A stretch of DNA of 64,000 bases from Desulfosporosinus meridiei DSM 13257 (GTDB lineage: Bacteria > Bacillota > Desulfitobacteriia > Desulfitobacteriales > Desulfitobacteriaceae). The stretch lies in assembly GCF_000231385.2 (NCBI RefSeq), contig NC_018515.1, forward strand, positions 1,880,501 through 1,944,500. Direction: 5' to 3'. How positions within the stretch are numbered: the first letter of the stretch is position 1; each line of letters starts with the position of its first letter. Below the pieces are notes generated by a model. That model searched no databases. It was given only the letters and a program-made list of their open reading frames with translations, and had not been told where the DNA came from. Both the position numbers and the translations under genes were made by a program. This document shows positions 51,981 through 60,824 of this stretch, piece by piece.

Positions 51981-52454
51981 TTATGTTGTTACCCCAATGC
52001 TGTTAATCCAATCTTGAACCTGCTTATCATCAAAATCGCTTGTTGCTGCAAATCCCGGTAACAGTTTTGAATTGGGGCATTCTTTAGATATATTGATTTC
52101 TATTTGCCCAAATCCGCCACCACCATGAGTGCAAAACGGAATGATTGTTTTTCCTTTCAAATCTGCACTGCGCAGAAAGCTCAATATCGGAGGTGCAAAG
52201 GATTTGAACCAATTAGGTGTTCCTATAAAAATATATTCATAATTTTTTACCGGTTCATTTCCAGACAGCAACTTTGGACAGTACCCTCTTTCAATTTCAT
52301 TTCTTACTTCTTTTGTTGCGCCATTGTAGGTAAATGAATAAGGTTTTTCCGGGATTAACTCTCTAATATCTCCATCTGTAATGATTGCTATATCTTCTGC
52401 CAAACTTTTTGTTGTATTTGAATAAGAGTAATATATAACCACTGGTTTATACAT
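51981..52454 (-). CDS. Flavodoxin-family protein
   Basis: 157 residues from ATG 52454, GGAGG 6 nt upstream. FMN-phosphate loop 'YYSYSNTTKSLAEDI' at residues 8-22, then the second loop 'IFIGTPNWFKSFAPPI' and 'IPFCTHGGGGFGQIE'. Low-potential one-electron carrier or flavodoxin-like oxidoreductase. Confidence 0.88.
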   Translation of the reverse strand: MYKPVVIYYSYSNTTKSLAEDIAIITDGDIRELIPEKPYSFTYNGATKEVRNEIERGYCPKLLSGNEPVKNYEYIFIGTPNWFKSFAPPILSFLRSADLKGKTIIPFCTHGGGGFGQIEINISKECPNSKLLPGFAATSDFDDKQVQDWINSIGVTT

Positions 52455-52607
52455 AATAAATCCTCCGAAATTCTAATAATAACACAATTCATATTTTGGA
52501 CTATGAAAAAGCAAGCCCTAATTGAGGAAGCAACTCATATAGGCATTGGCTCTTGTTATTGCAGGTAGAAGAGGTTGCATATAGGCCAACCATGTGAAAG
52601 CGCATTC

Positions 52608-52646
52608 AAAGGGCTGACGATACTCAGACGAATCATTGGTAAGATG
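52608..52646 (+). pseudogene. Broken 3' copy of the 44-residue membrane protein gene
   Basis: About 39 bp match 47958-47998 with one base deleted (CAGACG for CAAGACG), so the frame is lost. Together with the matching 52650-52740 it shows that the two regions share an ancestor. Confidence 0.75.
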
Positions 52647-52667
52647 AAAAGGCTGCCTAAATAATTT

Positions 52668-53783
52668 CTAGCCTGTTCGTGTAAAGAAATATAATCCCAA
52701 TACGATGAGAAGGCCGCCGCTAAGTAATGTAATATAGTGGCCCCATCTTTGTAAGCGCGGTAAACTCTTTAGCACAGCTGTAAAGGTTCCGGCGATAATC
52801 AGGGGTAACCCATGTCCAAGTCCATAAATAAAGAGCAGCAATCCTCCATACCAAAGAACACCTTGACCGGCTACATAAGTCATTAAAACTGCTAATACAG
52901 GAGTGGCACAAGGTGAAGCAACTAACCCAAACAATAAGCCCACTCCAAAAGATCCTAGAACTCCACCCTTTTTCTCGGGCATAGCCTGTAAACCCGGCAA
53001 ATTGAAATTGACAACGCCAATTAGCTGTAACCCCATGATAATAGAGAAAAGAGCAATGATATAAAGCCAGGCGGAGCCTATCTGGCCAAAGGCTTTACCT
53101 AAAAGTGAGGCTGCTATGCCCAGTAGGGCAAAGGTTGCGGCAAGGCCTAGGACAAAGGACATTGAGGTTATAAAACCTTTGGTCTTGGAGGGCTTTTCCA
53201 AGCCGCCGATATACCCTAACATGACAGGTAACATGGATAAGATGCAGGGGCTTAGGCTGGTCATTAATCCCCCTAAGAAAACGAAAAGTAAAATGGTTAC
53301 ACCGCCATTAGACAAAACCCGGGGCAGAGTATCGTTAAAGAACGATTCGTACCAAGCAGAGTTTGGATTGCCGGAATTGAGGGCATTATCCAAGGCGCTT
53401 TTACTTTGAGGGCCAGAAGCGCTGTAAGTGATTTGGCCTTGTTGATCCAGCACAAAAAAAGCGGGGATATAGTAGATGTCAAATTGTCGGGCAAGAGCCT
53501 GTCCTTGAGGATCATCAATATCAACGACAATAAAGTTGACCTTATCTCGGTATTCTTTCTCTAGAGCCAGCACCACGGGCTCCATGCTCCTACAGCTGGG
53601 TCACCATTTGGCATAGAATTCTAAAAAAGTCAGTTTCCCAGATTTTTGAGCTTCTTGGAAAGCAACCATTGGTTGATTGGTTGGATTGAATTCCGAAGGG
53701 CTTGAGTATCTGGGAATTATTAATGCCATTATGGACAAAATGGCAACTGTTAGTATGATTAAGATCTTGGTTTTTGTTTTCAT
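52668..53783 (-). CDS. Thioredoxin-CcdA fusion, probable selenoprotein (TGA = Sec at residue 61)
   Basis: 371 residues if TGA 53603-53601 is read as selenocysteine. ATG 53783 follows AAAGGTG and opens a signal anchor ('TKILIILTVAILSIMALII'). A thioredoxin domain follows: 'LTFLEFYAKW-U-PSCRSMEPV' has the TGA exactly at the first Cys of WCxxC, then '..YYIPAFFVLDQQG' with the cis-Pro. From about residue 155 comes a six-helix CcdA domain with its two Cys ('SLSPCILSMLP', 'VASPCATPV'). No other stop interrupts the frame. It would move reducing power across the membrane to an external thioredoxin-fold module. A nonsense mutation in a normal Cys codon is the alternative. Its 3' end is duplicated near 48 kb. 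Confidence 0.75.
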
Positions 53784-53957
53784 AATCCACACCTTTAGCA
53801 TTTTATCAAGGCCGCAGCCCTTTAAATTAAGATCAACTCCTATTATGACAGAAGCACCTATTGGGGTCAAAGCAAGGAAAGGCTGAATCCAATCCAAGCT
53901 CAAAAACAATTGGAACCATGGTAGTTGACCCATAACCACATTGAATTGACGGGGATA

Positions 53958-54000
53958 GGAAACGAATTCCCAAGCCGAAGACCTGGGAATTCGTTTCTTT
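53958..54000. terminator. Long hairpin between the selenoprotein gene and the Spo0E-like gene
   Basis: GAAACGAATTCCCA pairs with TGGGAATTCGTTTC around a short loop; TTT follows on the plus strand. It makes the minus-strand open frame upstream of 53783 (to 54050) unlikely to be translated as part of the selenoprotein. Confidence 0.65.
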
Positions 54001-54119
54001 ATGTTATCTAAATCATCTCTATTTACTTTTAACGGTATTCCGTTAATCATTTGCAGGGCACACTGGTATCCTGTACATACTTAAATAAATTAATGGGCGG
54101 AGCAAAAGGAGATTTCTGC

Positions 54120-54308
54120 ATGGGGAAAATATCTCTGGATGAAAGGCTGAAAAGAGAAAAGGAAAAGCTGCACAGGCTAGTTGAGGAAGCCATAAATAAT
54201 GGAATTCCGATTATACAGGATGAAGCAGTTATGAGACAGAACCGCAAAGTTGATGTCTTGGTGGTCAGACTGCAAAAAGAACTGGGGCAACACATGAGAA
54301 AGGAATAA
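54120..54308 (+). CDS. Spo0E-like sporulation regulatory phosphatase
   Basis: 62 residues from ATG 54120 with AAAGGAG 10 nt upstream. Two helices with 'LKREKEKLHRLVEEAI' and 'DEAVMRQNRKVDVLVVRLQKEL', the pattern of Spo0E/YisI/YnzD, where the S/RQ-x2-x-D motif dephosphorylates Spo0A~P. Indicates a spore former. Confidence 0.7.
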   Translation: MGKISLDERLKREKEKLHRLVEEAINNGIPIIQDEAVMRQNRKVDVLVVRLQKELGQHMRKE

Positions 54309-54329
54309 GACAACGTTGTTCTGGATTTT

Positions 54330-54515
54330 TCAGCCGATATCAAGAAGTCGTTTAAGCAGCGACGAAAATTCAGCAGTATCGACGTTAATCTCAAGAATTG
54401 TTTCGTCCTTGGGATCATCGGGATACATCACAAAGGTGAGTTTACCGGGTTCCGATTCAAAGATTTCCAGCACATTTTTATCATCAAGGATTTCAATCTT
54501 AAGCTTACCGGACAT
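54330..54515 (-). CDS. Hypothetical 61-residue protein
   Basis: ATG 54515 with AAAGGGG about 9 nt upstream. Acidic, beta-rich ('KLKIEILDDKNVLEIFESEPG') with a C-terminal helix. Family not recognised. Convergent with the Spo0E-like gene. Confidence 0.6.
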   Translation of the reverse strand: MSGKLKIEILDDKNVLEIFESEPGKLTFVMYPDDPKDETILEINVDTAEFSSLLKRLLDIG

Positions 54516-54601
54516 ATAAACAACCCCTTTGTGATGATAAACGAAGATTAACGCAACTCAATATTTTCGCGGGTTGACCAACCCATGATGTCATAAACAA
54601 T

Positions 54602-54772
54602 TCAGTAACCAATAGTAGCTTCTAGTAGGTTGAAGAGACCCAAGATACTAGCTGCGGTTGCTATCCATCCATTGATAAATCCCATAGCGGCTAAACCGAA
54701 TAAAACCAAGCTAATAAGAACACGTATTCCTCTGTCTAAAGCGCTTAGATTTCTCTGAAAGTTAAGTTCCAC
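54602..54772 (-). CDS. DUF2892 (YgaP-like) small membrane protein
   Basis: 56 residues from GTG 54772 with GAGGGACG 5-12 nt upstream; the frame is open upstream but without a site. 'RNLSALDRGIRVLISLVLFGLAAMG' and a second helix 'ASILGLFNLLEATIGY' fit the inner-membrane DUF2892 domain, here without the usual rhodanese part. Confidence 0.8.
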   Translation of the reverse strand: MELNFQRNLSALDRGIRVLISLVLFGLAAMGFINGWIATAASILGLFNLLEATIGY

Positions 54773-55047
54773 AATACGTCCCTCACATTTAATTAAAGAT
54801 AATGTTAATCTTTCCCCTAAAGACTGAAGGGTATTCCTTGAGACAGATAGGCTAAATGGCAGAAGATGCAAAACTAATTTTTCCCTTGGTGTGACGATTT
54901 CTTACCCGTGGGAACCCTGAACTTGACGCTGTGGTCATTCAGGTCCGAGGGGTTGAGTGTAAAAACCACTACATTAGGCACTAACGGTGGTTCCACAGAT
55001 AGGTAGTGCAGCAGGTCGATTTAGAAAAAAATCGTTATAGTGAAGAG

Positions 55048-55081
55048 AACTGCCGGCACCTATGATGCTGCCGGCAGTTTC
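55048..55081 (+). terminator. Hairpin with ACTGCCGGCA arms in a gene-poor stretch
   Basis: AACTGCCGGCA, loop, TGCCGGCAGTTT followed by CCTTTT. Similar arms occur at 51883-51914. It heads the 54773-56007 region, which holds no intact gene. Confidence 0.6.
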
Positions 55082-55098
55082 CTTTTCCGATTGAACAG

Positions 55099-55242
55099 TT
55101 AAGCCTGGGGAGGGTCATAAAGATCATTCGTTGTCGTATCAATGACCATTATATCCCGTATTCCCATCAGGGCATTGCTGGGTGTTAAAAATATATCGCT
55201 GGTACGCTCTAGCAGCCTGCCTTCAAGACCTATGATGAAGGG
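55099..55242 (-). pseudogene. C-terminal fragment of an unidentified gene
   Basis: Open for 47 residues: 'FIIGLEGRLLERTSDIFL' to 'DTTTNDLYDPPQA', ended by TAA 55101-55099, with TGA directly upstream and no start. A second, shorter copy of the last bases (GGGAGGGTCATAAAGATCA) lies at 57979-57997. Family unknown. Confidence 0.45.
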
Positions 55243-55879
55243 TCAGGGTGTCAAATTAGTAGACGATCTAATGTCAATGCTCGTAGATATAGCTAAGGAT
55301 CATCAAGCTAGCCTGATATGAATCCTTGCCTTTAGGAGTCAAGACTGGCGAAACTTAATTTGAATGCTACACGCGGGGACGCTTTTTGCGGTAGTTCTTC
55401 GATACAAGGTTGCAATTCCTCGCGCCTCTGCCAGTTATTACCACATATGAATAATGATGCAAAATATCAACGGAACGATATTCTTTCCTCGGGTAAACGG
55501 AAACGATATGCTTTTGGTTAAGTCATATATTTTGTTTGAAATAATTTTTTTTTGCCTTTAAATAAGGAAAACTCCTTTATTAAAAGCAATTTATTTTTGA
55601 ATGAACCATCGATATGTCGGTGGTCTTTATCATGGATACATAAGTGAAACTACCTGCAAATTCAACGTTCTTTTGCATATTGTTTTATTTAAAGAAGGAA
55701 TATTTAGGCAAGTTGTTTAATTCTAGGTGAGAGTAGCCGCGCATCCATGGTAGAATTGTTGTAAAAAATGTCATGTAGTTATTTTATCTATTATTGGAAT
55801 TTGGCAAGACGTGGGTTTTAGCTCGAACTGCCCTTTGTTGTGTTGCATAGAGAGAAAGGGAATATCTCCGTAATTTATC

Positions 55880-55914
55880 TTCGGGTATACTCATGAAATG
55901 CTAGGTATACCCGA
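55880..55914. other. Perfect 11-bp stem-loop
   Basis: TTCGGGTATAC, 13-nt loop, GTATACCCGAA. About 95 bp before the YfiT-like gene; no T-run. Confidence 0.5.
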
Positions 55915-56007
55915 AACAAATATTCGCAAATTCCGCAATTATGTGTAATGCCCATTTCGGGGTGGTTTACCGGATGTGAATAATAGCATGAGGAGGAGGT
56001 CAAGTAA

Positions 56008-56538
56008 ATGGATGAGCTAAAATATCCTATTGGTCAATTTGATTTTTCTGAAGAGGTCAGTGATGAGCAAATTCCAGCCTTAGTTACACAAATAGAGGTA
56101 CTGCCAGATTTACTTTCAAAATCCATTAAAGGTTTATCTGAAGAACAATTGAACTGTTCATATAGACCAGAGGGATGGACAATTAGACAAGTGGTTCATC
56201 ATATTACTGATAGCCATATCAACGGGTACGTTAGGTTCAGATTGGCGCTTACGGAAGATTGTCCTATAATCAAACCATTCGACGAGGTTCAATGGGCTGA
56301 ACTTGAGGATGCTGTGAATATGCCGGTCGATGTTTCTCTGAGGCTTGTCGAATCGTTACACAAAAGATGGGTTCGATTAATAAGATCATTGACCGGTAGC
56401 AAACTTGACTCTGAATTTCATCACCCTGATATCGGAAACGTAAGTATAAAAAAGGCTATAAGTCTTTACGCGTGGCACGGTAATCATCATCTAGGACACA
56501 TAAATACCTTCAAAAAGAAGATCGGGCTAGAAATATAG
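56008..56538 (+). CDS. YfiT-family DinB-like metal-dependent transferase
   Basis: 176 residues from ATG 56008 with GAGGAGG 8 nt upstream. Four-helix DinB fold with the three metal-binding His ('VVHHITDSHINGY' and 'AWHGNHHLGHIN'). It matches YfiT/BstA-type bacillithiol S-transferases or hydrolases. In a clostridium lacking bacillithiol the thiol cofactor may differ. Single gene. Confidence 0.85.
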   Translation: MDELKYPIGQFDFSEEVSDEQIPALVTQIEVLPDLLSKSIKGLSEEQLNCSYRPEGWTIRQVVHHITDSHINGYVRFRLALTEDCPIIKPFDEVQWAELEDAVNMPVDVSLRLVESLHKRWVRLIRSLTGSKLDSEFHHPDIGNVSIKKAISLYAWHGNHHLGHINTFKKKIGLEI

Positions 56539-56820
56539 TTGGCATAAGGAAAAAACCAGCTTCATTATCCTCTTTTTAAAAAAAACCCCAAATTGATTCG
56601 AAGTGAAGAAAAAACTAAGAAAAAAGCTCATAAAAAGTTTACTTTTTCAGTGGTTTCGAACCGTCCCCCTGTGTCTTCCCTTTGTGTTTTTTATTTTTCT
56701 GTTTTATAAAGGAATTTAAATAATTATGAAGAATCAGTTATATTGTATGGTTATATATGGAATAAGCTATAATTCCATATATCGTGCGAGAAGTGGGTGC
56801 GATGATTGGAGAGCAATTTT

Positions 56821-57219
56821 ATGATTCATGAGATACATCTGAAGACCAAAAGACGCGACGAAATGCTCGACATTACAGCTCGAGTCCAAAATCTTCTGGC
56901 GCAGGAAAATATCCTAGAAGGTCAAGTCGTAATATTTTCTTCCCACACTACGGCGGGAATCACAATCAATGAGAATGCGGACCCCGATGTTCAGAAAGAT
57001 ATTCTGCGGAGGCTTGATGAGATTTACCCGTGGGAGATGAATAGAGATCGGCACCTTGAAGGAAATTCCGCAGCTCACTTGAAAACAAGCACCGTAGGGA
57101 CGTCCCAAACTGTCATTGTTCATAATGGAAAACTGCTCTTAGGCCGGTGGCAGGGCATTTACTTTTGTGAATTTGACGGTCCACGTGAGCGTACTTGTTA
57201 TGTAAAGATACTTAAGTAA
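56821..57219 (+). CDS. YjbQ/UPF0047 family protein
   Basis: 132 residues; ATG 56821 has GGAGAG 8 nt upstream, better than a codon at 56806. 'HTTAGITINENADPDVQKDI' and 'HLKTSTVGTSQTVIVHNGKLLLGRWQGIYFCEFDGPR' (shown in part) are the family signature. YjbQ can have weak thiamine-phosphate synthase activity; the true role is unresolved. The HesB-like gene follows 39 bp later. Confidence 0.9.
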   Translation: MIHEIHLKTKRRDEMLDITARVQNLLAQENILEGQVVIFSSHTTAGITINENADPDVQKDILRRLDEIYPWEMNRDRHLEGNSAAHLKTSTVGTSQTVIVHNGKLLLGRWQGIYFCEFDGPRERTCYVKILK

Positions 57220-57258
57220 AATCTCAACTTCATTATTTCAGAAGAGGAGTGACAGGTA

Positions 57259-57597
57259 ATGGTTACAATAACAGAAATTGCAGCCCAAAAAGTCAAGGAA
57301 ATGCAAAAAGTAAAGAAGAAAGGAACCGCATTTCTTAGAATCCATCTATTAAATGAAGGGTGCAGCGGACCTAATTTTGGTATGACTTTAGAGGAGTTAA
57401 TAACTGAGGATGATATGATATATGAAGAATATGGAATATCAATAATCGCGGATATAGGACTAGCAACGGCTTTAGAGGGAGCTATTGTAGATTATTCAGA
57501 GTCTAACGATGGCGGAGGTTTTGAAATACGCAAGGAGATTATAGGCCATGCTAGCGGCTGTGGCGGGAGTTGTGGAAATTGCGGAGAAAGTTGTTAA
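57259..57597 (+). CDS. HesB/IscA-like protein with Cys-rich C-terminus
   Basis: 112 residues from ATG 57259, GAGGAG about 11 nt upstream. A HesB fold with 'EGCSGPNFGMTLEE' and an odd C-terminal tail CGGSCGNCGESC. The normal IscA trio is only partly kept. Resembles the HesB-like family in which related members use selenocysteine in the tail; here all are Cys codons and the gene ends in TAA. Confidence 0.75.
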   Translation: MVTITEIAAQKVKEMQKVKKKGTAFLRIHLLNEGCSGPNFGMTLEELITEDDMIYEEYGISIIADIGLATALEGAIVDYSESNDGGGFEIRKEIIGHASGCGGSCGNCGESC

Positions 57598-57686
57598 TAG
57601 GGTAGAAGAAGCAACCATATTCCCTGGGGTACGCTTATTTTTATCGGTAGACTATTTAATTTGATTAGGAAAAGTTCGTTTTATAA

Positions 57687-57733
57687 ATCAAATCCTTATT
57701 TCGACCTAATGGATCGAAATAAGGATTTTTGAT
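57687..57733. terminator. Strong terminator after the HesB-like gene
   Basis: AAATCCTTATTTCGA, 9-nt loop, TCGAAATAAGGATTT then TTGAT. Perfect 15-bp stem. Confidence 0.85.
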
Positions 57734-57799
57734 ATTTCAACGAGTGATAAATATGATACACATTCCTGACTTGTAAAATTCCTAAGACCAAATGAAATA

Positions 57800-57950
57800 G
57801 ATTCTGAGACAAAGGGTAAAAAAAGGTGTTAGAGGATCGCGGTATCAATGTCCTGATCTACTAATCAAGCAGGAAGACAGTATATTACCAGTATATGACA
57901 CGGCGCTTTTACATGCTGATGCTGCGGCATATTATGCATTAATCGATTGA
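57800..57950 (+). pseudogene. Aspartate/glutamate racemase-family remnant
   Basis: One frame ends 'DLLIKQEDSILPVYDTALLHADAAAYYALID', here cited by its ends, like the C-terminus of Asp/Glu racemases ('IP.FDTT.LHA.AAV'). Another frame just before reads KKVLEDRGINVL, also racemase-like. The pieces overlap in different frames and no N-terminus exists. Confidence 0.45.
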
Positions 57951-57999
57951 ATAATTGGGTCGAGGGTGACTGAACAATGGGAGGGTCATAAAGATCACT

Positions 58000-58043
58000 G
58001 CTTGTACCAAGAATCTTACGCGCGTAAGATTCTTGGTATAAGC
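58000..58043. repeat. 44-bp palindrome, copy 2
   Basis: Same arms and centre as 33146-33191, with one substitution near the right end (GGTATAAGC for GGTACAAGC). Flanked on the left by GGGAGGGTCATAAAGATCA, also found at 55107-55125. Confidence 0.8.
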
Positions 58044-58138
58044 CCCGGAGCATTCTCTCTTTTTTATAATGTCGAACATGCGGCTTGAAAAACCCGCAAA
58101 AGTTAAGTAGAATTACGAACCCGCTTCAAGTCATTCGC

Positions 58139-59674
58139 TTAAACAGCCGCTTCCTTAGCGGGAACCATTTTCTCCTTCGTCTTAGCTGTCCTTCGCTTAA
58201 TAAATAAAAAGACACAGGGAATACAGACAAACAAAGGTATAGCGGAGATCAGAAATGTATCCGCAATGGCAGAGTTTAAGGCTTCTTTTTGCATAATACC
58301 GACTAAAACAGCACTGGCACCACCCGTCGCCGTGGCAGCATCCGTACCCATTTGGGCTAGGGCTGATGAAATCTGACTAAGAGCTTGTGTCGCAAGATAG
58401 GAATCGGAGGGAATACCGTCTGCGATGTTCCTGACATGAAAAATCTGACGATTGGTCATGATCGTGGTAAATATGGCAATGGACATAGTCCCCGCAACCT
58501 GACGCAAGACATTGGATAAGGAGGATCCCCGTCCGATAAGTTCTTTAGGAATCGAATTCATTCCGGCGGTGGTAATTGGCATCATACATAGCCCAATTCC
58601 CATTCCCCGCAGGGCCAGAATCACAGTCAGCCAGGGAATGGGTGTATTAATAGCCAGGTGCTGCAGCTCATAGGTGGTCGTACTCATTAAAAGCAAACCG
58701 GCTATAGCCACAGGGACTACCCCCAGCTTATCAAATAGCCTGCCGCTGAGGGGCATCATTAAGGCCATTAAGACACCTTGAGGTATCATAATAATCCCTG
58801 TGTCAATGGGAGTTAACCCCTGCACATTTTGTAAATAGAGGGGAACAAGAAAAGACCCTCCCATTAACCCTGCCATGACCAAACCGCCGCAGATCACACT
58901 TAAGGTGAAAATCGGATTTTTAAATAATTGTAAATCGAGGAGGGGGTCTTCCGCTCCGGCTTCCACCCAGATCAGCAGCAGCAGGCTAAAGAAGGAAACA
59001 AACAATAGGCCTACGATATAAAAGGAAGTCCAGCCTTCTTTATTTCCCTGACCTAAAGCCAGAAGCAGGGTGGAAAAGAAAATAACGGATAATACCGCTC
59101 CCCCCAGATCAAAGCTGGCTTGCTTCAGGGGTGATTCTTTCAGCAGGAATATCCCTGCCGTAACGGCAAAAATCCCAAAGGGAACACTGATGAAAAACAG
59201 CCAGCGCCAGCTAAAGAAATCAATTAAATAGCCACTGATGGTAGGTCCGACTGCCGGGGCTGCCATAGCTGCGATTCCCCATATGCCCAGGGCTGTGCCG
59301 ATTTTGTTTTTAGGAACAATCCCGTAAATGATCGTCATGCTTAAAGGGGAGAGTACCCCCCCTGATATGCCCTGCAGAACCCGAAAGGCAATCAGGCTGA
59401 TATCACTCCAGGCCAAACCGCATAATACCGAAGTTATGGTAAAGCCGGCTAAGGCGATGATGAATAGTTTCTTAGTCCCAAACCGGTCACCCAGAAAACC
59501 GCTGAGCGGTATGACAATTGCGGCAGCCAGGGAATATCCCGTTAATACCCACTGCATCGTATCGGTGGTAGATCCAAACACATTGGTCATTTCTGGTATG
59601 GCCACATTGATTAAGCTATTATTGAGAACCGTTACGAAGGTTCCCAATATGACCGCGCATAAGGCTAACCACAT
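58139..59674 (-). CDS. DHA2-family MFS multidrug transporter (EmrB/QacA type)
   Basis: 511 residues from ATG 59674 with GGAGGGACG upstream. Fourteen membrane segments; 'GYSLAAAIVIPLSGFLGDRFGTKKLF' is motif A, and 'GIWGIAAMAAPAVGPTISGYL' is motif C of drug:H+ antiporters. The two preceding genes encode membrane-fusion-type adaptors. Together they form an efflux system controlled by the divergent MarR. Confidence 0.93.
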   Translation of the reverse strand: MWLALCAVILGTFVTVLNNSLINVAIPEMTNVFGSTTDTMQWVLTGYSLAAAIVIPLSGFLGDRFGTKKLFIIALAGFTITSVLCGLAWSDISLIAFRVLQGISGGVLSPLSMTIIYGIVPKNKIGTALGIWGIAAMAAPAVGPTISGYLIDFFSWRWLFFISVPFGIFAVTAGIFLLKESPLKQASFDLGGAVLSVIFFSTLLLALGQGNKEGWTSFYIVGLLFVSFFSLLLLIWVEAGAEDPLLDLQLFKNPIFTLSVICGGLVMAGLMGGSFLVPLYLQNVQGLTPIDTGIIMIPQGVLMALMMPLSGRLFDKLGVVPVAIAGLLLMSTTTYELQHLAINTPIPWLTVILALRGMGIGLCMMPITTAGMNSIPKELIGRGSSLSNVLRQVAGTMSIAIFTTIMTNRQIFHVRNIADGIPSDSYLATQALSQISSALAQMGTDAATATGGASAVLVGIMQKEALNSAIADTFLISAIPLFVCIPCVFLFIKRRTAKTKEKMVPAKEAAV

Positions 59675-59687
59675 TCTGTCGTCCCTC

Positions 59688-60809
59688 CTAATTAATCTGG
59701 ACTTTAACCCCGTCGGTCAATTGGGAACCAGGATTAATGACGATCTCATCATTATTGGCAACTCCGTTTATGACGTAATTCCAGTTAGAGTCTTTTTCCT
59801 TTAATTCCACCTGGACGAGACGAGCCACATCTTTATCTACCTTGTAAACATAATATTTCTGGTCTTGCTCTACAATAGAGGACTTAGGCAGTTCTGAGAT
59901 TTTACCGTTCATGGAATCCAGGGAGATCCTGGCAATCATGCCAACCCGCAATACAGCAGAAGTATTGTCTATCCTTACTTTTACAGGGAAGGTATTGTTG
60001 GTTGAATCGGATACAGGGCTGATAAAGTCGATGGTTCCGTTAAATTTCTGGTCTATCCCGTCGACAAATACTTCTACAGGAGTCCCCGGCTTGACCTGAA
60101 AAATTTTATCTTGAGGAACGCTTACCTGCAGCAGAACCTCCTGCATATTAACGATCGTCAGCATTGAGACCCCGGGAGAGGCCATTTCGCCTGGATTAAT
60201 CAGCTTTTCGGTTACGGTACCGTTAAGGGGAGAATAGATGGACGCATCCTGTACGGCACTTTGGGCCAGGGCTAAAGAAGCTTCGGCTCCGGGCAATCCG
60301 GCCTTTGCTTGTTCGTAGGCTGCTTCAGCTGTCTTCAGCTTCGTGTTGACAGCATCCAAATCACTTTGCGGAACGACTCCGGCTTCCGCTAGGGCTTTGG
60401 TGCGATCGTAATTGGTTTGGGCGTAGTCCAGGGCAATTTTGGTCTGAACAATGGTTTGCTTTAAAGTATCCAATGAGCTTTGGGTTTGGATCACTTTATT
60501 CCCACTATCAAACGCATCCAACTGAACAAGCAAGTCGCCTTTATTGACAAGGTCGCCTTCCTTGACGTTTACCTCGGTCACCTTGCCAGCCACCTTGGAG
60601 AAAACTTTCGCTTGTTGGTCCACAATAATCTTGCCGCTTAAATTGGCATTATTGGTGGTACTGCCGACTTTCATTACTTTTACCGGTATTGCTGTCGGTG
60701 CCGGAGTGCCGGAAGATGTAGTCTTTACAGCGCAGCCGGTCACTATTAAAGTCAATGTTGAAGATAAGAGGGTAATTGCTAATAGTCTGTTAATCATGCC
60801 TTTGCTCAT
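59688..60809 (-). CDS. HlyD/RND-type efflux adaptor lipoprotein
   Basis: 373 residues from ATG 60809. Signal sequence with a lipobox, VTGC (Cys near 26). Then a biotinyl-lipoyl-like hairpin ('VNVKEGDLVNKGDLLVQLD'), coiled-coil helices (about 110-190) and beta-barrel domains. A lipoprotein adaptor in a Gram-positive cell would hold the pump at the outer membrane face. 13 bp upstream of the MFS gene. Confidence 0.87.
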   Translation of the reverse strand: MSKGMINRLLAITLLSSTLTLIVTGCAVKTTSSGTPAPTAIPVKVMKVGSTTNNANLSGKIIVDQQAKVFSKVAGKVTEVNVKEGDLVNKGDLLVQLDAFDSGNKVIQTQSSLDTLKQTIVQTKIALDYAQTNYDRTKALAEAGVVPQSDLDAVNTKLKTAEAAYEQAKAGLPGAEASLALAQSAVQDASIYSPLNGTVTEKLINPGEMASPGVSMLTIVNMQEVLLQVSVPQDKIFQVKPGTPVEVFVDGIDQKFNGTIDFISPVSDSTNNTFPVKVRIDNTSAVLRVGMIARISLDSMNGKISELPKSSIVEQDQKYYVYKVDKDVARLVQVELKEKDSNWNYVINGVANNDEIVINPGSQLTDGVKVQIN

Positions 60810-60824
60810 GTTTCTTTCACCTGG

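Noticed and set aside
53601-54050. Open frame running upstream of the selenoprotein start to an ATG at 54050
   Set aside because: It crosses a long hairpin (53958-54000), lacks a ribosome site at its start, and the ATG at 53783 has one followed by a clear signal anchor.
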